Of a stretch of DNA of 64,000 nucleotides, positions 11,801-24,100 are shown piece by piece. The translations under genes were made by a program, and so were the position numbers. The stretch is taken from contig JADHZB010001593.1 in the NCBI GenBank assembly GCA_015657535.1, forward strand, positions 1-64,000, written 5' to 3'. The stretch is from Nephromyces sp. MM_2019 (Eukaryota > Apicomplexa > Aconoidasida > Nephromycida). The notes beneath the pieces were generated by a model. It was not told the origin of the DNA and made no database searches. It saw nothing but the letters and a program-made list of their open reading frames with translations. Position 1 is the first letter of the stretch; every line of letters starts with the position of its first letter.

Positions 11801-13691
11801 TAGCAAAAAAACCTTGATTAGTTGAAATTAAAAAATTAATTGTCATCGTTGAAGCGACCAATCTACAGAGAATTCCGCCAGTAAAGCTGCAAAAAAGAGG
11901 ATCAAGTCGCCTCATGAGCACCAGGGCGTTCCAACGATATTCGTGTCATCAAAATATTTCAAACGCTTGCCTAGGCGATTTCCCGGTCACTTGTGCCTCT
12001 AAAAGCATTCTTGCTACAGTACAATCATTTCATGAATATCGATAGGTTCATTGCGACTGTCACACAAATACCCGCCTCTATCAACGATATCGTGGCATGC
12101 ATGCCTTCGTTTTTGCCGATGTGCATGAACGAACCGTTCTCTCCGTGCTCTGTTAATTCAACCAGAAGGAAAAAAATCCGCTTTTCCCATGCTGTAGTAC
12201 ACCTTCACTCTTGACCAAGCCATGTTCACGCGATTCTGGCGTACCACTCCCGTCTTGTAAGCTGTTGCATAATAGCAACCTCAGAAGCTACGTTCGTGAC
12301 TTTTTCGATTTCATCTGTAAATGTTGCGGCAGGGTATGTAAGTGTCACAAGGATCGCTTGAACTAAGAAAAATAGCTTTTATTATCATATTTACCTTCTT
12401 GCTTGTGTCTCGTTGACTAATTCCTTATCGCTGATATGCAGTTTTAGCTATAATGGACGCATGCGACTGCTTTCACGTTAATACGCACATTCTCGTATTC
12501 TGTATACACTATCCTAGAAGTAAGTATATGGTGTCAGGGTTCACATACATTCATTGCTTATACAAACCCCAAAGAATATTATAAACGCACAGTAGTAGCA
12601 TGCTCGTCCGTGTTAAGCAATGAATCGTAATGTTATTCCTCTGAAACCCTAGGCGGTCCTTCGGTGTAGTCATTTCTTTCTTTTTCTAATACGAGTGAAA
12701 GATTTTCATTTACTAAGCAGTTATACGGCGTTCATGGGTAAAAAATCACAAAAAAAATCCTACGAGACCCTAAATATCAGTATATCTTCAAGGCAAGGAA
12801 TACCGATGAAGCTTTTTTTCAGTCTACCCTTTGCCATACATTCATCGAATGGCCTCAAAATATCTATTATGCTTCGTGATTCTGCATTGCTACATCGCTG
12901 CAACTTCTATGCTCTCTGAAGTAGTAAATAGGGCGGCCATGTGAGCCAATATATCCCCGGTCCGATTTACATGCTGCTTGAATACGTTGATAGCCTTTTT
13001 TCATCCTTTGGGAATTGCTTTCCTGTGAGGTTTCGCTTATGTTTTTAATTCATGGCTTCACGCATAACGTTCTCCGAGATCCTAGAAGCTTGCTTAAACT
13101 CTTGCATGAAGCTTTGCCAATTTCTTTGGGTATAGCATGGCGTAAACCTTATTTTCCACACCAAATCAAAGAACTCCCAAGCTTGCTCCATTCTAACTCC
13201 ATCCTATTTTCATGCTTGGCAATGTTATTCATACTTCCAATGCTATGTTAACTCAATTTTGATACTTGGATACATATCTGAAAAACCTCACAATCTACCA
13301 ATTGTTTGTATTGTGTTATTTGCTACTAACGATATCAATTGAGGCGCGCATGTTTCCGTCAGTGTTGAACCCTACTTCGTACGCGCGCGTTCCCGGGTAC
13401 TGCTACCCCGCTTGCATGCGTATGACACCACTTGGTGTCCTAAGTCGTTGGCCTTATTCCTTCAATCCAGCAGTGACCTAACTTTTCCGATGTCGCTCAT
13501 CGCCTTTTCCCATTGATGCTATTTTACGTTCCCCCCCTCACAAAATTAAGTTTAGACGTCCCCGTCAACTTCCGGGTTTCCAGAACCCTATTCAAAAAAT
13601 CTTCTCTCCTGCCAGACAGGCCTTCCCCTCTACAAAACGACATTAATCCGGAAGTAATTTGCCCTATATCGCATCTCCTCCAAATTCTACA
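8879..13691. other. Gene-free stretch apart from one GC-rich structured island
   Basis: Only short open frames with no protein-like composition are visible (for example 11219-11401 and 12695-12919). TG/CA runs are nearly absent, in contrast to the flanking genes. The island at 10310-10475 is listed separately. Near 10491 and 10618 there are two diverged copies of a word like TTTCAGCATTTT followed by TCGCGG or TTGCGG. Confidence 0.5.
10310..10475 (+). ncRNA. Candidate structured RNA with an RNase P/MRP P4-like pairing
   Basis: A GC-rich block stands out from AT-rich surroundings and lacks an open frame. It begins with the perfect palindrome GGGGTCGACCCC (10315-10326), just after an AT-only TATA-like stretch. 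AGTCCTGC at 10384-10391 can pair with GCAGGCT at 10446-10452 in seven base pairs if the U at 10386 is bulged. A bulged U is the hallmark of helix P4 in RNase P and MRP RNAs. The flanks, TGAAGTCC and TACAGNNNNAGGCTAA, resemble the conserved CR-I and CR-V. A 7-bp hairpin (10419-10425 with 10436-10442) sits between them, and TAAGC near 10335 can pair with GCTTA near 10465. Against this, only about 55 bases separate the two P4 strands, far fewer than in ordinary RNase P. Strand is assumed from the motif orientation. Confidence 0.22.
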
Positions 13692-14114
13692 ATGAGCCGC
13701 TACAACCTCTTCACCTCGTGTAGCCGGCTTTTCACCCGAAGAGTGCAGACTTCCCCGGCACCCATTCAAAAGTTTTCCTCCTTGAAAGCCATACCTGCCA
13801 AGGGGGCAATCCTCGCTGCCTCCTCTCCTTTCCTCTTCACGTCGTACAATGACGAACCCACTTCGTTGTCAGAGATGATTTTTCTGACAGGAAAATCAGT
13901 GAGCTACTGCGTCGAGAGGATGTTCGAGAATGAGGTTGGTCAGTCGCTGCTTACCGCACTTCTTGTTTTATGTTACATTGGAATTGTTGGTAAAGAAGGA
14001 ATGCTGTACGGATTTGTTCATCGTTTGAAGTTCAAGTATCCCACGCAGTTCAACATGGTAGGGCACCCTCGTTATCGCCGACATTTGCCGCCAAATCCTC
14101 TACTGAAGAAGTAG
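13692..14114 (+). CDS. Putative mitochondrial single-span membrane protein, intronless
   Basis: Not recognised. The ATG at 13692, in the context TACAATGAG, opens a 140-residue frame; earlier in-frame codons are not ATG. Residues 1-35 are Arg/Ser/Thr-rich and free of acids (MSRYNLFTSCSRLFTRRV), typical of a mitochondrial presequence. One hydrophobic segment follows near residues 80-102 (GQSLLTALLVLCYIGIVG). After it comes a basic tail ending RYRRHLPPNPLLKK. The size, leader, single helix and basic C-terminus resemble accessory subunits of respiratory complexes or ATP synthase, but I cannot assign one. Base composition is richer in GC than its flanks, supporting coding. The minus-strand frame overlapping 13524-13769 is taken as a shadow. 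Confidence 0.6.
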   Translation: MSRYNLFTSCSRLFTRRVQTSPAPIQKFSSLKAIPAKGAILAASSPFLFTSYNDEPTSLSEMIFLTGKSVSYCVERMFENEVGQSLLTALLVLCYIGIVGKEGMLYGFVHRLKFKYPTQFNMVGHPRYRRHLPPNPLLKK

Positions 14115-17100
14115 TTGGGGGGGGTACACTGTATAGCGAGTGAAATACGTATACTTCAGGAGGAAAGAATCGGTACGTTGATATAAACTGAGGAATTTGG
14201 TTGAATAGATGTATATGTGCACCGCTTGCTAGGTACCTATGTAGGAGCATAGGTATGTGCATCCCATGAGAAACCTTAGATACAGAGCTATTGGCTCGTT
14301 TTTCGTACGTTTATCCATGGTAGCGCACTATGATTAATTGAGAAAGGTGTGGTCTGTTACGAAGGCTGTTTCCAGGAGCTGCCTCTTAGACGAGTATAGT
14401 GAAAGCTCACGATACCACCAAATGTCGAGGTAACTGCTTGTCGTGTAGCTCCAGCTTGGGACTTGTCGACGATGCGCTATTTTTATTTTTTGCTTTTTTC
14501 GTGCTTTTGTTGTCATATCTTGGTGAGCTTATCCTTGCCAACTGTTCAACCACCTGAACTTGTAGAATGCTTTGATACAGAATATCGAAAAAGTTGATAT
14601 TTCCTGGGTGGTGTGTATGAGTGTGTGTTTCTCTGGCTAAAAGAGAAGGGGGGTTGGATTTTGTGGAATTTCGCCCATTCCTCGTATATCGCTAGTGTCA
14701 TAGCCCTTGCTTGATGATTGGAGGCTTGCAAATGTGCGTTTTACTAACCAATACCTCTTCTATATGTTTTAATTCAAAGATCATAAACTTATAACGTGGT
14801 ACTCGATGTGACTACATAAACATCCGCTATAAATTTAAGCTATCTAAAATGCCGAGAGATGCTCCAATATCCGCAATTGCGCAAGCGTGGATGCATATGA
14901 GACGTATCCATTAGAGGAAGGCTTGCCACTGTAAAGTCTATCAGTTACTTTATTGCTTTAAGCCATTCGTGCGGCTCCGTTGGTAACTATTATATAGCAG
15001 TGTAGCAACGTAAGAACTATGACTTCATTCATATTTAAGACTTGGAAAATTCCACGTAATTATCCCGTATATTAATATGCTAATTAAGTAAATTTTCCAT
15101 TGCCAAGAGCCCTTCTAAAACTCAATGGAATGAAATTCGAAATTACTTGCTGGATTGAAGCTCGAAAGAACTTGATTTTTCATCCTTCATTGTTTTCTAA
15201 ATAGGAGGCGAAGGGAGTTTGAGTACCATAGAGCTCGTTGAGAGATTTTTTTCCACAGGAAAAACTATGCAATGCAGCACCCGAAAGATTAAATTCGCTT
15301 CGGGACATCAAAATAAAACTTGAAGAGGAAAGCAGCGGCTTGTTTTCTATAGATAAACTTAAACAAGAACTAGTTTTATTAAGAGATTGCCCAAAAAAAA
15401 GTACGCAATCATAGACATGCCTATTTACTGGAGTAAGGTAAACGTGGAAGACCATTAGAGGACTACTATAGTTTACTCCAATGTTTCATTCAGTAGCAGA
15501 GGACTCTGCCTATCTTCCGCAATCCTGCTAACATATGCCGCAGCGATATCTTAATTTTTCGATATATCACGACTGTAGCGCCTTTTTCTACTGTGAAACC
15601 ACTTCTCCTGTAAGATACCGTTATTGCCTACCTACCTGACTCATTTTTTTAGGTGTTTGCAGCAATACTGAACATGCTTCATGCCATTATCTAAGCCTTG
15701 GGGGATAGTATGGGTATGTGTCAGACAGGGTAATCGTATCTCCAATAACCCTCCCGCCCTGCATAATTCTTCGCAATGCACCTCGTATCAGCCTAAGCCC
15801 ACTTAGGTGGTGTGACTTATCCGAATCGAAGAGCTCTATAATATTATCCTGCTTTTGGGATTTTTTTCTATTTTACTATACCAACCCTTCTCGTATAAGT
15901 TTGCCGCTCATGATGCGCAGCTCATGTACGCAGTGACTTCATATGCGTTACCTTTCCCCCGTTTATTTTACTAGCGAAAAAATTAAGATAAAATCACGCT
16001 TGGTGTTCTGTGTGTACGCGCCCATACAAAAATTTTGAAATCGGTGTCACGGCCTCGCCACGTAACCTGCTAATGGTAAGAGAATGTCTTGCGCTTCAAT
16101 GGGAAAGGGAACCAAATCTTAAAAAGAAATAGAGCCTCACTGAAGGTCATACAAGTATAGAAAAGAGTGATTGTTACCACGTAGCATAGATGCTAGTGTC
16201 ACGCACACATTCACAAGGCATGCCAGCAATAAATATACACCATTTATTTGTCGGGCTTGAAGTTTAGACGCAAGGAAAGTATGCTCGCCAGCTGAAATCT
16301 ACAGGCAGCAAGAAGTGTTAGCGGTCTGTTTTACCTGCGAGTAGCAGAAAAACCTGCGAAATCCATCGTTTTTCTGCCGAAATAAGTCTGTACCAGCGGT
16401 AGACATAGCCAGTACCACTTTCAAATATCAAGCAGATGGTGTTGCTTCGCGGCAAATTACTTGTCTTAGGCTAGCGTGTGCGGTTGTCCCACTCTATTGC
16501 CTCTTACTAGCGCGTATTAGCGCCGACATGCGGTGACGCTCACGCAAGAGCGTAAAGCAGCCACGTTGTCAATGCAGCTCATCACAGACGGTGATATATT
16601 AGGGGAGGATGTATATCTTTTTAAGTCATGGGAAAAGGTTGATTGATGGAACCACGCTAGCCTTTGGGGCGACAGAACTGAGAAAGGGGAGCATGAACGC
16701 TCCCAGCTGAGATTAATAATCCTTCAGTATCATCCGGAGTTTATATATAGCATTTACTAGGGTCATCAAAATTAGCCACTATTCACCCTGGATCGAATTG
16801 TATTGATAATGTTTTGGCTAAAATGGAACTACTGACTTTCTGAGGAAAAAAATTCATCGCGGAAACTTCAGTATGGGGATTTATCACTTTAGGCTCTCCG
16901 GTAGAGGTCTTCTAGTTGCATAGCACTTAATGTCGCGGGTAAGGTGAACTATTTTGGCAGTTTAAAATCCACAGGGTTAGGGAATGCACCTAATAAACTA
17001 AACACATCTCAACAGATATTCCCCAGCTTCCAGATAGAAACACCAGAATTTCACGCCAAAGTAACCAAAGTAAGCTAACTTGGGGGTTTGAAGGCAACCG

Positions 17101-18169
17101 AAGAAACCTGGGCAGGTCTATAATGCTAACTTTATAGGCCAATTGAATGCAGCAATAAACGCTGCACTGGCGCATATTAATCAATTTAATCATCCTACCA
17201 ATTAGGATTGAGAAAAAAACTAAAGAAGACATGAAAATTGAGGCTTTCTTCAGCAGCATGCTGGAGCTAAATTCCGCGTACGATGCTAGACAAAACAAAC
17301 AAAGAAAATACTAAATTGATCGCGCGTTAGCGTTAAGTCCGCGGCTGAAAAAATATTTCGAAGCTATAATTTTTCTACAAAGGCGAAAAAAAGGCGCCAG
17401 TCAGATTAGAAAAAGCTTAAACAGAAAAGGGAAACTAAGCCATCTGATAAGGCCAGATTTCTAACAAAAGAGTGATTTCTTCCTTTCAAAATCACATACC
17501 ACAAAGAACAAATTTTCTTAATATTAGGATTGAAGTATACGTTGCAATCAACAAAGAAGTCCTCTCAGCGCTACTAGGAGGAAAAGCATGGCAAGTACTC
17601 TTGACGTATAGCATCATAAGCTATACGGACAGAATGAAATGCCTGTGCACTTGCATCAATTTGAGTTTTAAGACTGAAAGGTATAGGATTTACCAATATT
17701 TAATGATCTCTCTTCACTATCGGCAAACTTCCATGTTAAAAATACCTAAAACTCCGCTAGTTCCTCTAGAAACAGCCTCTCAATTGACCTCAAAGCTAAG
17801 TAGGAGGAGGGGTTGACCAGCCTTCAGGTATCGGACCATGATCAAAGACTATTTCCCTGAAAGAAGAAAGGAATAACATCAGGAAAAAACGGGTATCGCC
17901 GCTTTACAAAACCAAAAAAGCGTTAGCCCTAGCGCGGTGATTGCACACAAGATTCAACTACTAACATCAAGTAACCGGAAATATCACTGACTGCTCAACA
18001 AAAAGCACCAAACATGCTACTCGCGCTTCAGCAAAATCAGATGATGCACACCCAAATGATACACACCCATACCCACATAACACATACACAGACATACTAT
18101 ACTCACACGTAGTACGCAGAGATAGTACACACACATACGCAGACATAGTATACACACACACACATACAC
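14115..18169. other. No convincing gene
   Basis: A short G-run follows the 14114 stop. The longest open frames (16990-17298 minus; 17472-17816 plus) have neither biased composition nor recognisable motifs. CA runs begin near 17990-18180, next to the end of the P5CDH gene, and may belong to its 3' untranslated region or a final intron. Confidence 0.45.
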
Positions 18170-21100
18170 CTACATAGTACACACATACCCAGATGATATA
18201 CAAACATTTTCCAAACCCCCTCCTGAGATTCTAAAACACACTAATATAAACCTGTGACAAGTCCAAGTATGTAAAATAGCCTCTGGAGACCCAATACCAC
18301 CTCCAATAGCATCTGCCCCAGGACCAAACCAATGGTTTTGAGGAGCGCCTGTTGTTCTTGCTCTCAAACCCGCATAAGTCGTCCCATTTACTGTATTTGC
18401 CAGCATATACTGCAGAAATTGTGGGTCTTTTGATACTATTGCCGCCGTTAAGTTACTCTTCATTCTCTCACACGATGATACCAGCAAATTCTCTTCACCT
18501 CCTTTCCACTCAGTAATGACTTGCACCGGGCCAAACAACTCAGTTGTAGCCAATTCAAAGTTTTTCCGCGAGTGAAGAATCGATTGGAGGGGTATAAAAA
18601 CCGCTGTGGGTTCAAAAAGACCATAGCAACTTGGAACTTGAGTTTTTTCTATAGGATTTCCGCCAAAAATTAGAGTAGCACCGGGTATACTCAACAAGGA
18701 CTGGAAGCAGGGACAGCGTGTAGGGTGGAGTGTGTAGGGTGGAATGTGCAGTGTGGAGAGAGTGGTGTGAATGTGCAGGCAGAGCATGCAGATAGAGAGA
18801 TTAGTGTGAGACAGGTATACTAAAAAAGCATACAATAATATTATTGATAAAATTGACGTTCTAAAAAACCCAAAGAAACTGCAGAATGTATAAAATAGGA
18901 GAGAGCACAGGTTAAGGGGAAAAGACTTCAAGTATACAGTGCATTGTGGGTTAAGTGTAGGGAGCTGGGTAGCTGCCTGAAGAAGTGAAAATTATAAGAA
19001 TTTTGCGGCTTTTCCCGCAATTGCAGGGAGCTAGCAAATCTTTAGCGTGTGTTTGCCATGCGAGTATAACAAATGTGTGCACTGAAAGACTTTTTAGCAG
19101 TCGAAAACTAAAATATCACTCATTAGCTTTTCCACAAAAAAGTTATGGCCTTAGAAAGAACACACATATACAAAATCATCGATTGAGTAATACACTATAA
19201 AACAAGGCAATGACTATAAAGAAGAAAGCAAATTGTTACGAGAGAAAAGTAAATACTATGAAGCATAGTGAGTGCATGCATGTAGATAAATACTACAGTT
19301 TAAGCCTCTGTAAAGAGATAAAGGGACTTGAAGCAGACGAGTTGATAATATTATTTTTCACTACTTTTACGTCTAAGCCAAAAATCGAAAAAAAGTTTCA
19401 CACCGGGGTGAGTAGTATATACACATGTGTGCTAGACTACAGCATACTCGTGTGTGTGTGGACTACAGCATACTCGCATGTGCGCTAGACTACAATATAC
19501 TCGTGTGTGTGTGGACTACAGTATACGCTTGCGTGTGTGGACCACACACAAGATATTAAAAATGAAAAGTTTGGGGTTTTTGCGGATATTCTGCGGATGC
19601 AAGACTTGCCAAAGCAGCATACCGGGAAAATCTACTCAAACACACAGCAGCATATTTGAGTTTGAAACCATTATGGCATTGCTTATGGTAGCAGCAGATT
19701 TCACGCTGGCAGCTTTGCAGGTGTTAACAGAGCGGTATACATCCCTCATCATAACCTTTTGATATTTTCATCTAATGAGACGAAAAAAACGTGACATTTA
19801 GTGGAATTTAGTTTGATGCAAAGTGAAGCTTTTACGTACTTCTTGAAGTTTAGTAAAGTAGTAGCAGAAACGTCAAAATATCCTCTAAAGACCCATGAAA
19901 ATATCCTTAGCAGCTCATCTAGTTGGGCAGCACTCACAGTGATTTTTTTCTAGGGAAATTCATCTACCACACGCATATTTTGTAGACAACACACACATTG
20001 AAATTATAGATATCACACATACACACACAAGAAGCCCAGAAAGATATTCACGCTCATGTAGATTTCCTCAAAGTAAGATATTGCGGCTTAGTGGGGTAGC
20101 AAACAATAGCTTTAAACATCAAATGATGACACACACACATCACACACACTCACATTAACGTGGTTTTGCACTTCCTTGCTGGTGTGTGCTAAGAGGGGGG
20201 TGGAGCTAAGATCCCGTAAACTGAAGAATAAAAGAAATCACATCATAATCGCTTCTTTTTGGGGTTAACTGCATGTTCACATCTTAATACAACACATACA
20301 CACATAGTATACAACAGTGCACGTATCGTGTGGTGGTGTGTTCAATCTGTGTGTTTGAGAACCTGAATACAGTGTGCGTGTGTCGGTGAGTCTGCATAAG
20401 GGTTTTAAAATGCTGATTTAAACATGTGTAAGTGTGTGCAAGCTGTAATCCCTTTACGCAAGAGTAGTCCGCCTTCAATTTGGTAAAGCATTCGCTAATG
20501 AGATGAGCACTAAATAAATTGGCAACTGGGAATGCCGAGAGATACACACAGATTGATATGAAGATGGAGTACACACATATCATAGCAAGTACACCGATGC
20601 GTACATAAAATCCAACACGCACACAAATACCAACACACATAAAAACCACTACACAATATACAGCACATACCAACACACAACACACACCAACACACAACAC
20701 ACACCAAAACCAACACACATAGAGTGCTTCTCTCCCATTCTCTTCAAACATTGAAGAACACAACGTAAACTTCAACCATCAAAATCTGCAACACACAGTT
20801 TCTCATGTGGAATACGCAAATACAGCGAAAACAACAGCATAGAGCTACAGAACACCCAAAATCATAGTATACTGAAAAACAGCAAACAAACGATCTTTTT
20901 CAATCCTATCAGAGAACAGAGCAGCCAATATAGCAGTCATAGCGAATCTTCAATTGAAGAGCCACGCACACACACTCAAACCTTCTGGTAGCAGCCAACT
21001 TCTTCAGTTTATCCAGCAGCCCAGCTTCGATCCAGGAAGTGTGAGCGAATAACATAGACTGTGCTGAGCACTTCTGGCCTAAAAAAAGGATTGTAAAGCG

Positions 21101-24100
21101 CTACTAGCCTCAAAAAAATACTCACACACACATACATATGTACATGTGTGCATATTTCAATGCATACAGATATACAGATAGCAAACATGCTCAAACAAGC
21201 CATCTCATACATATATATATATATACTGTGAACCGGATCGCGAAGAAAGAGCAGTTACTAACAGAATTTAAACTACATTTCCCACTTAGCTACTCACAAT
21301 ACATATATCTTAAAAGAGAGCAAGGATAAATTCGCGTACAGACGAAAGCACAAGCATCTTGCAATTGTGTATTCTACATGATCAAGGCTTTCACGGTTGC
21401 TGATGCCGTATGCAAACTTGAAAACACTCAGATACCGCCAGGAAGTAGACCTCCAAAAATGTAGGTGCACACACACACACACACACACATATTGACGGCC
21501 GGAAATAGCTTCAATCCAAGTACTGGCTCAGCCAATTCCTCTAAAACAGGGTCTTCAAACATGAAGAACACAAAAAAAAACAAACACTGAATGCCCTCAG
21601 GGAAGCATCACACACACAAGCATCCGCTCAACTTCTAATATAAAGAATTTTCTTTTGGTTTCTCATTCGAAGATAAAAGAGATGCTGCACCTCATAAAGA
21701 TACACGCAGCAGAGGATGAAATTAGTCGAAAATACGGAAAAAACTAGTATTTTACAGAGATAACTGGAAAATGCAAAAAACAGGGGAAAGCATGAAGAGA
21801 GGAAAAAGATTATGATGAAGAAAAGGGGAAAATACAGAGAAAAGAAGCGGAAAGCATGAAGAGACGCAAAATTTTCAATGAATCAGGATATTTCAAAAGT
21901 TTTTCAGAATAAAACAGAAGTAATAATCACAAAGGCAAAAAAGAAAGCTCAAAAAAAGCAGAAAAAACAAAAAAAGACAGAACATTATCAAAAAAATAGA
22001 GAGGGCAACAACATACACACACACACACACATATCAAGCTTCTTCAATATACTACGCGAAAACACTATCTTCTTAGCAAAGCTTCAATCACCTGATATAG
22101 CAAATGCATCCTGATCACACTGCCATGCTACGTACTCAAGCTCTAAAGCAGTAGGCTTATCAGGCCCCAATATTTTCCAGTCAAATCCTGAGTCTTCAAT
22201 CCTTATTCTACCTTCCATCACCTCTATAAGCTTTTCAGCTATGGCAGTGCTACCTGAAATGACACACACAAACAGTGAGAGATTGAGTTACTTAAGGGGA
22301 TAAGTAAGTGAGTATGACAATGGGAAAGCTATTTGGGATTGCACACACACACATACTTAAACGCACAGATGGGTACTGAGATTGCACATAGTGCAGCACA
22401 CAGCCCCACATACTCCACTCCCACACATATGCACACCCAATATATAACGCATCCATCATATGAACACACTGAAGGATAAAAGCGTATATCCGGAGGCTCC
22501 CACCTAACCAACGTCGATCCTACTACAAGGCTCTCAAGATTGAACACACACACACAAACTTTCCAAAACGCACATAAACAAACTTTTTATTACTCCCAGT
22601 CTCTCTTCTAGGTAAAAAATGAAACACACACACACACACTAGCTTACCAGTAAACTGGAGCATGCGGATTCCCGCTTTCTTCAATAGTTTAGGCATCGAT
22701 TGCCCTTTGATACTTATCAGATCTATCTCATCAAGCGGAAGACCACAGTGATGAAGCAACCTAGTCAAAAATGATCAAAGCGGGAAGAGAAGAAGCAGTA
22801 GAACTAGCAGAAAGTCATAACACACACAGACACACACACGAATATTCTGGATATTTATACTACCACTTATTACGGTAAAGAAAAAGGAGAAGAGAAAAAG
22901 GAGAATAAAACGAGCAATTTCGTGCAAACAACAAACTAAAAAAAAAAAAGAGTGTAAAAAGCGACAAAAAGAGAGAACAAACGAGCAATTTCGTGCAAAT
23001 TTCAAACTAAAAAAGTTGCAACCGCACGGAATTCAACAAATCACATAAACAAAAAACAAAAAGCAACTTTTTTCATCTTCAAGCAAAATTTGAAGATGAA
23101 AAAGTAAAAAGCGTCAAAAAAATCATTCCAAGCATAAGAATATTATACAAAACACGAAATTCATTTCAAAAAATACATCTTCCAACTTCAAAATACCTGA
23201 TAAATTGCTCGATAACTAATCCCTGAGATGAATGACACTTTACCAAAGGCTTGTTTCCCACCATTGCTGCACTGAGAAGCTGCATTGCAGGAATTTCTAG
23301 AGGAAAATTGAAGGGTGCAATCACCGCCACAGGACCATATGGCCAACTAAAAGAAGAAAAATAAATTGAAAGATTTTTCGATAAAAAAAAAGCGAAAAAA
23401 AGTGAGAAAATGGAAACAAAAGAAGACGAAAAAAAGCTCTACTTTCAGAGTGAAGAGGAATTGAAGCTTTAACGTATTGGATTGGTTTTTTAGTAGCCAT
23501 TTGGAAGTGTGAAATATAAGTGTGTGCAGAATTGAAAAGCTCATGTGATAACTGGTGGCACACACACAGAGCTCTGAAAGACTGCTAGTCACACACAGAC
23601 ACACTTGGATCCAAGGTCATGTTCCCGCACGCCATCAAAATACACGCACCCCTCGACACACTCATTACATCGAATATATCAAAGGAGGTGCTAGAAAATC
23701 ACCACACACACCACACAAATCCTAATCAAAACTAAAAACACCTAATCATCGATATATCCACACTTCACATACACACACACACACCAGCTTTACACACACA
23801 TATATTTCATTAGCTATAAGCACACACATTACCATCTCAAAGATTGTATAGAGAAAACAGCTACTATGTATATTAAAGGAGTCTAAGCCTTACCGATAGC
23901 CTGAAGATAGCTGACCAATGTGATCACCAGGAACGATAAATCCGCGAACGAGAAAACGCAGGGAATCACCTCCAAAGTTCTCACAGAAGCTACGAACGAT
24001 TTGAACCTCTCCAGCTGCCTAAATCGAAGAAAAAAAGTGCACACAAACGCACATAAAGCAAGCAGAAGAGCTTCAAACAAGCTCACCACCCTAAATCTTC

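Noticed and set aside
13524..13769. Minus-strand 81-codon frame
   Set aside because: It overlaps the leader-bearing plus-strand gene at 13692 and has no comparable features.
19749..19937. Open frame that could be an extra P5CDH exon
   Set aside because: Exons 20220-20154 and 18700-18170 already join in phase 0 and match the family without a gap.
21485..21560. Exon-like segment EELAEPVLGLKLFPAVN on the minus strand
   Set aside because: It falls between exons that join exactly within the conserved SGQKCS motif, so it cannot be part of P5CDH; no other partner was found.
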